Source: Marasmius tenuissimus (lineage: Eukaryota > Basidiomycota > Agaricomycetes > Agaricales > Marasmiaceae). Taken from it: a stretch of 64,000 bases of DNA. Positions within the stretch are counted from its first letter, which is position 1; the number at the start of each line of letters is the position of its first letter. Shown piece by piece: positions 59,148-64,000 of this stretch. Location of the stretch: positions 434,001 through 498,000 of the forward strand of contig JAQOTA010000022.1 in assembly GCA_029532415.1 (NCBI GenBank), read 5' to 3'. The translations under genes and the position numbers were made by a program. Under the pieces are notes generated by a model, which ran no database searches, was not told the origin of the DNA, and saw only the letters and a list, made by a program, of their open reading frames with translations.

Positions 59148-60174
59148 ATGCCCGCCCCAGATAACGACAACGTACGAGTCAACGATACGATCCTCCTTTC
59201 CCTTTCCTCTCCGCCAGAACGTGCGCACGAACCTCCCTATCCCACACGTCAAGTACCTAGTCTCCCGTTTGGGACTTCAGACACCTCGGTAACCATCAAA
59301 CAACGTCTTCAAGCTTGCGATAGTCACTGCCCTGAAATCTGTCTGGGAACGGCAAAATCAAAGGATGACAAGGACCTCTCTTTTATTCTCAAGCTCTACA
59401 TCCCATCCAAAATGGCATCTTCAGAGCGCTTCAAAGTTAGGTCGCTGGATGATTCTGTGAAAATGGAAGCAGAGGCATATGAGAAGCTTGCAGAATTTCA
59501 GGGGAGCACCGTTCCGTACTTCTTTGGTACGCATTCGGTATGGTTTTCATCCATCGTCTCTGTCTGGAGTTCTTTTTTGATTCGCGAATTCTAGATAAAT
59601 TTGTCGTCAGGGGTAAAGGCCTACGTCCTCGCCATCGAACACATCGACCCTGGTACTCCATTGGCACAGATCAAGGTTGAAATCGACAACGGGACCCATT
59701 CTTGTACGTCTGAGTGGTTAAATCCCGAGCTATGGACATCACTGGTGAGTTGTCAATATTTCTACCGTTCCCTGCTCGAGTTCACAGAAGATGAAGTTCA
59801 AACCAACAGTGTGGACAATTATCACCGCCCACAAACGAGGGGTTATCCATGGCAACGTGACCGAGGCAAAGAACTTCCTCTGGGACTCCATCAAGCGGCT
59901 TCCTGTGCTTGTCGGTTGGCGCTATGTTGTGGATTCAGATGCAGATGGAGTATCGACGTCTGATAACCCGAATTATCTCAAAATTGACGAGCTCTTCAAT
60001 ACGGCATTGACGCTCGTAAAGTGTCCGAAGCATCAAGACCGGATGCTCAAGTTGATAAAAGATGATGTTGTAATTCAGGAATGGTTGGGCAAGGGAATTT
60101 GTGAGCGTCTTGATGCTGTCTTGTCGACGAAGATGAGTGGGAAGAATCGGGGAGCACCTGTATCATGCCCTTAA
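59148..60174 (+). CDS. Kinase-like family K, copy 3 (degenerate active site)
   Basis: Three exons (59148-59537, 59595-59744, 59788-60174) give 308 residues with introns at the same places as K1. Shared blocks: LPFG near the N-terminus, FILKLYIPSK, KLAEFQGSTVPYFFGTHS, VLAIEHIDPGTPLAQIK and AHKRGVIHGN. Catalytic positions have changed: HGD of K1 is HGN (catalytic Asp lost), and IDWG is VGWR (metal-binding Asp lost). The frame is nonetheless open throughout and splice sites are good. It is either a pseudokinase with a non-catalytic role or a gene early in decay. No transmembrane segment. An A/B-family relic lies about 0.75 kb downstream. Confidence 0.65.
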
Positions 60175-60871
60175 CCATGGCCTTGTCATTACCTTTCCTG
60201 TTGTTTTTACCCGTGCCTCCTATCCTTTCTACCGCCACCTGGCGTTCGGTCCTGTGTTCTTCAAGACAATGTAGCGAGCCTGTGTTACACAAATACAGTA
60301 CATCCAACTCGATCTGTACTTCACCGTCATTGTGGGCTCTTGAGTGTAACATGTAGAACTTGAGCGAAATTTCAATTGAGTTCGCTGTCGGACGGTGAAC
60401 GTTCTCGTCGTTCGAGAGTCGACAACCAAGTAACCTTTTTCGATTTCGCCCGGGCCAGGCTTCCGCTCATACCAGAGGATAAAGCTAAAGGCCGAGCTCT
60501 TAACGTTCTCTGAGTCCAAAACTCGAACGTGGATACTGAGCTAACAACAAAAGGTCAGCCACTTCGTCGGTTCGTCAACGATCACGGGCGTATCTTGATC
60601 ATCTGGTGCAACAATCATAAAGCGACACGATGCCATCTTGAATTTGAGCGTTATAATTCTTGGGGGTCGGAGAACGTTAGCATGAGGAATGAGGTGGGTA
60701 TGAGTAGAGATACGTTGTTACTCGGTACCAGGTGGTTTTACAGAAGAAAGGAACTCAGTAGTATCTCAAGCTTGAAGCTTGGTTGACACTCTGCTGGCTC
60801 CAGCTGTGACCTCAAAAACACCTTCAAGTTCATGTCCTAACGAGTCTGACGAACCGTCCCCAACTCAATCA
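60175..60871. other. Intergenic between K3 and the hairpin
   Basis: Short frames at 60229-60519 (minus) and 60529-60786 (plus) lack recognised motifs. I looked for the exon 1 of the downstream B relic here and did not find it. Confidence 0.4.
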
Positions 60872-60926
60872 TTACTAAAGCGTTGACGATACTGCAAGCC
60901 TTGCAGTATCGTCGACGCTTTAGTAA
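60872..60926. repeat. Near-perfect 27-bp-arm hairpin
   Basis: Arms 60872-60898 and 60900-60926 are reverse complements with one mismatch around a single central base. Weaker pairing continues outside (CCGTCC...AACTCA against TGAGGACGG with a gap). It abuts the B relic. Confidence 0.85.
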
Positions 60927-60929
60927 CTG

Positions 60930-61075
60930 AGGACGGTACGCCAGGCCTCAAACCATCCCCGGTGATCACAGACGTGGAAGTACGGTAGGAACGTTGTGCT
61001 CTCTGTCCATGGTAAAGGCGAACTCCCGATCACCATGGGTACCTGTCGTTCGAGAGTCCAGCTGAGATACACGGC
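60930..61075 (+). pseudogene. Relic of a family B gene
   Basis: The stretch containing CACAGACGTGGAAGTACGG (60968-60986) equals the exon 1 sequence of B1 that encodes QTWKYG. On each side similarity continues: upstream to the GG.AC...CTCAAGACCACC part with a deletion of about 14 bases, downstream through a GELPI-encoding stretch to GTCGTTCGAGAG. In-frame stops and deletions prevent translation. No exon 2 is apparent. Confidence 0.65.
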
Positions 61076-62925
61076 ATAACACGGACTCCATGTTGACAGA
61101 TGTAGCTTCGGTGATTGCCGAGAAACTACATAGCTCATTCCCACGCAAACACCTAGCCTCACTGTCCTCAGATTGCTGTCCTAGCAAGCTTTCGCAAATC
61201 CTGTCACCCGATCCCGTTCTTCAACGTATCACTTACGGGTCCCCTTTGAAAATGTCTATTAGGTAGAACTGCTACGGTGGAAGTGAGCAGTCAGTGGTGA
61301 CCAATGACTAGTGGGGGCAAGCAGATCGGATCCCAATCTTGAGGGCGAACTTTCCCGAAATACAGTGAACATCTTGAGCTACTGTAACGTTGAATGTTAA
61401 ATTGTAAACATCAGAAAAATCACGAACACTAAGGTAATTACCTTGAAAGTGCATCATCCAATGGCATCGGTGAGCCCCTGTGGCGTTCCAATATTCCAAT
61501 CCCTATGAATAAGTCGAGCCTCTGACTTGGGCCAACATCGGACAATCTGGCGTCCCCAGAGCGTCCGGGGGATGTGGCCTGGTGGTAACATTCCCAGGTC
61601 AGCCCAGACTCCTTTTATCTGATCTGGGGCTTCGTGAGAGGACAAGGTTGAATGATACCTGTTAGCTGCCCACTACCATCATTACTATACGACTGGCATT
61701 ACCCACGAATAATAATATTGAACTCCATGGCTGTTGTGATTGGCACTGAATACGGAAGCTGCTTGTGGGCAGCCGAAGAAATTTCTATGATCCTGTCGTC
61801 TCCTGTCGCACGCGCCCAAAGCCACAACCATCATCCCCGGAAATTGATTTCAAGTTTTTCCGTAGTCGAAAAGCAGCAGGGGTCGGGGCTAGATCTCCGA
61901 CAATTGCCGAAAGGTACCTTGCGAGAACTAAGTTGCTGGCATCATGATGCAATAAGCAAGTGTTGGGCAAGTGGTCAGTTGATGTGCCTGACTTCTGCCG
62001 CGAATCCCACCCATTCAAGATCCTCTCACAGCAATCACTAATGTTTACGGAGACAGATTGGAAGCTGGGGTCGGCAATCGCGACTCAACTTATCGCTTCC
62101 CCCCCCTCCCCGAGTCTTTAACTTTCGATGGTCTAGTCAGGTATCGATTATCGGTGGCGGTCAGCATGCACAGTCACCTCACAAATCAGGTGCGGACTCT
62201 GTGACGATAAAACGAGGTAAAAAAGAATGGGTAACGTCGATAGTGAGATTCACGATCGGCCCGCGAGACTTAGCTCGCCCCACCTGTGGAAGGTTCATCC
62301 AGAACGTGTACTAAGTACGAATCCGAGGGTCCAGGTGTCAGGCATGTTCAGATTCCGATCGATTTACCGGCCACGGGCACAGTTTATGCAGCCCATACCA
62401 CTGCTTTGCTGGTCCCGGGACTTCCAGAGTTTATTACGAATAAGATATCAACGGGGACTAGTAGCGGATACCTTCAGAAGTACACATACATCCTATACAT
62501 TACAGGTGACTAAATGCAACATATAGCAAGCATACAGCAGAATAGAGGACGAAAGCATGGAAGCGCAAAATGATTCTTGTACTCTCCCCTACTTCACCGG
62601 GAATGATCAATATAGAAGTGTAGACCATCTTACGAAAGCCAAGATAGCCTCGAGGTACGAGCACAAACAAGACGCGCACATCAGCGAGTACGAGGGTGTC
62701 CAGGGGTGTCCCAGTGAATCCCAGGACCCCCGAATATACCAATATACCCTAAAAATGTCTGCGCCGCAGGCGGGTGAAAATTTCGATTTTTGGGCGAGGT
62801 ATATGACATGAAACGGATGACTTTTGCTACTTTTTTGACCCAAAGTCTGATCCAATGGCAATTGTGAGGGAAAGCGCGGATGACTTTTGACCGGTGGGTC
62901 GGTACATATGAGATAGATACGGATG
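61076..62925. other. Intergenic, no supported gene
   Basis: Short frames (e.g. 61652-62041 plus, 62227-62526 plus) show no recognised motif or splice chain. No gene claimed. Confidence 0.4.
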
Positions 62926-62927
62926 AA

Positions 62928-63022
62928 AAAACACGGAGGGAGGCTCGAACGCCGACCTCATTGTAAGGACCTCCGACCTGCCTCCGACCTACACACACTG
63001 CAAACCGCTACACCAAATCATA
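62928..63022 (-). mobile_element. tRNA-related Pol III unit, probable SINE head
   Basis: On the minus strand TGGTGTAGCGGTTTG (A-box-like) is followed about 45-50 bases later by CGTTCGAGCC (B-box-like) and then by a run of six T, a Pol III stop. The ends do not pair as an acceptor stem and no anticodon arm is evident, so it is not a functional tRNA. Related CGGATGAAAA/CGGATGACTTTT motifs recur nearby at 62.77-63.34 kb and may belong to the element body. Confidence 0.4.
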
Positions 63023-64000
63023 TCTATTATCTGCCCACTGAACGCTACATTGTCTACAAGAGCTAATGCCATTCATCGAGCACTCAAACAGGCCTGAACT
63101 GTGATCAAGCAGCTCCCGAAAACCATCAAAGAGCCTCAGAGCTAGTTAGAGAACAGTATATCTACCTTATACCGTCGATCATGCTGCCGAGGAGTAGCGC
63201 CATCGGGGAGAAAACGAGATTTTTCAGCGGGTTTTGGGCGAAATTTTCAATTTCAAGTTTTCCTATGTTACATGTATGGTGCGCGGGGCGGATGAAAATT
63301 TGACCCCAGGCAGGTGTGGGCCAAAAACGGATGAAAAAGTAGGCCCTGGGATCAGACATCCGGTCCCTGAATCTCGGATGCGAATTAATACCATAAAGCG
63401 CTACTTTGGACGGGATCACGGATTAGGAACTCAACGCGGGACTGAACAGCACCCAGCAGCGATCTTTTGGCGTCCTGAGTCGATTCCCGCGAGCTCAATT
63501 TGGACACTCCTGGACCTACCTTTGTGTATGAACGAGGAGACTTCCATTCCTACATGTACATGCGACCCTTGTGATAGTATCCCCAAGGACACGATCAAGC
63601 GCTCGTCACTTTGAGAAAGCCGGTTCACTCTTTCGGTCGTGAGCATTAGGATGTATTTTACTTTGGAATGCTTGGAACGAGTACAAATACGCCCTAATCG
63701 ATACATTTGAGCATTGGAATCGTTGTGATAGCCACACAGCTGGAACTCGGAGTCACTGTCATGACTCATTAACATTATCAATGTCCCGGTCACGAGCGCT
63801 GAGGACGGCCGATGGCCGACAAGCGGCGGGTACAAACCGTCTGCCCGTCTGCCCGTCTCACCGCTCACAGGCATCGGGGTCAGCTTCTTTGCTGAGTTGG
63901 TAACGTCCAGCAGCCTCGATGAATGGGCATTCCGGCAGGCCGAGGAGGCTTTGCCGAGCGGGGGGTGGCTGACAATTGATTAAGTCAGAATCCGAACATC
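63023..64000. other. Right-edge region, no supported gene
   Basis: A 147-codon minus-strand frame (63431-63874) has no recognised motif. Nothing else seen to the window end. Confidence 0.4.

Noticed and set aside
60229..60519. Possible A/B C-terminal piece (FSFILWYERK on the minus strand)
   Set aside because: Only a WY dipeptide is shared and the preceding RLNYGDPTGEAG signature is absent.

Overview
This 64 kb window looks like nuclear DNA of an agaricomycete-type basidiomycete. The evidence is multi-exon genes with 45-65 nt GT..AG introns and CTRAY-like branch sites, a basidiomycete-style F-box protein, a fungal NACHT (NLR-like) protein, and fungal housekeeping genes. No rRNA gene, canonical tRNA gene or CRISPR array was seen.

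Layout. (1) 0-11.4 kb is a compact conserved block: an alpha/beta hydrolase cut by the left edge, an ITFG1/TIP-like FG-GAP membrane protein, a senescence/spartin-domain protein, a nitrilase or cyanide-hydratase-like enzyme, and a VIT+VWA protein that carries RNA polymerase II CTD-like heptads. (2) 12.6-24.5 kb is accessory: a divergent pair of small secreted paralogues (called A and B here), two copies of an unrecognised family (D), one unrecognised ten-exon gene, and two MITE-like elements. (3) 25.6-27.4 kb is a conserved island: a Rab4-like GTPase divergent from the ATP synthase epsilon subunit. (4) 28.5-45.9 kb holds an inverted segmental duplication. The block B-A-K (K is a kinase-like gene) lies at 28.5-32.9 kb and its mirror K-A-B at 41.8-45.9 kb. 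Between the arms are an F-box gene and a large NACHT gene. (5) 46.76-53.13 kb is a 6.4 kb DNA element with ~335 bp terminal inverted repeats and a candidate 6 bp target duplication, itself containing a nested palindromic element. (6) 53-64 kb is gene-poor: a damaged C2H2 zinc-finger gene, a third K gene with degenerate catalytic motifs, an A/B relic beside a long hairpin, and a tRNA-derived SINE-like unit.

The main accessory system is the A/B family: three intact divergent A/B pairs sharing a TATA-bearing bidirectional intergenic region, plus at least three relics. Each of the three K genes or pseudogenes has an A/B-family relic downstream on the same strand, so K and A/B have moved or been duplicated together. 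A and B are small secreted proteins; a beta-rich, aerolysin/ETX-like fold is only a tentative idea. Exon models were built by hand from splice signals. Those summed exon by exon (nitrilase, VIT/VWA, A/B, D, Rab4, ATP15, NLR, K1, K3, senescence) give lengths divisible by three.
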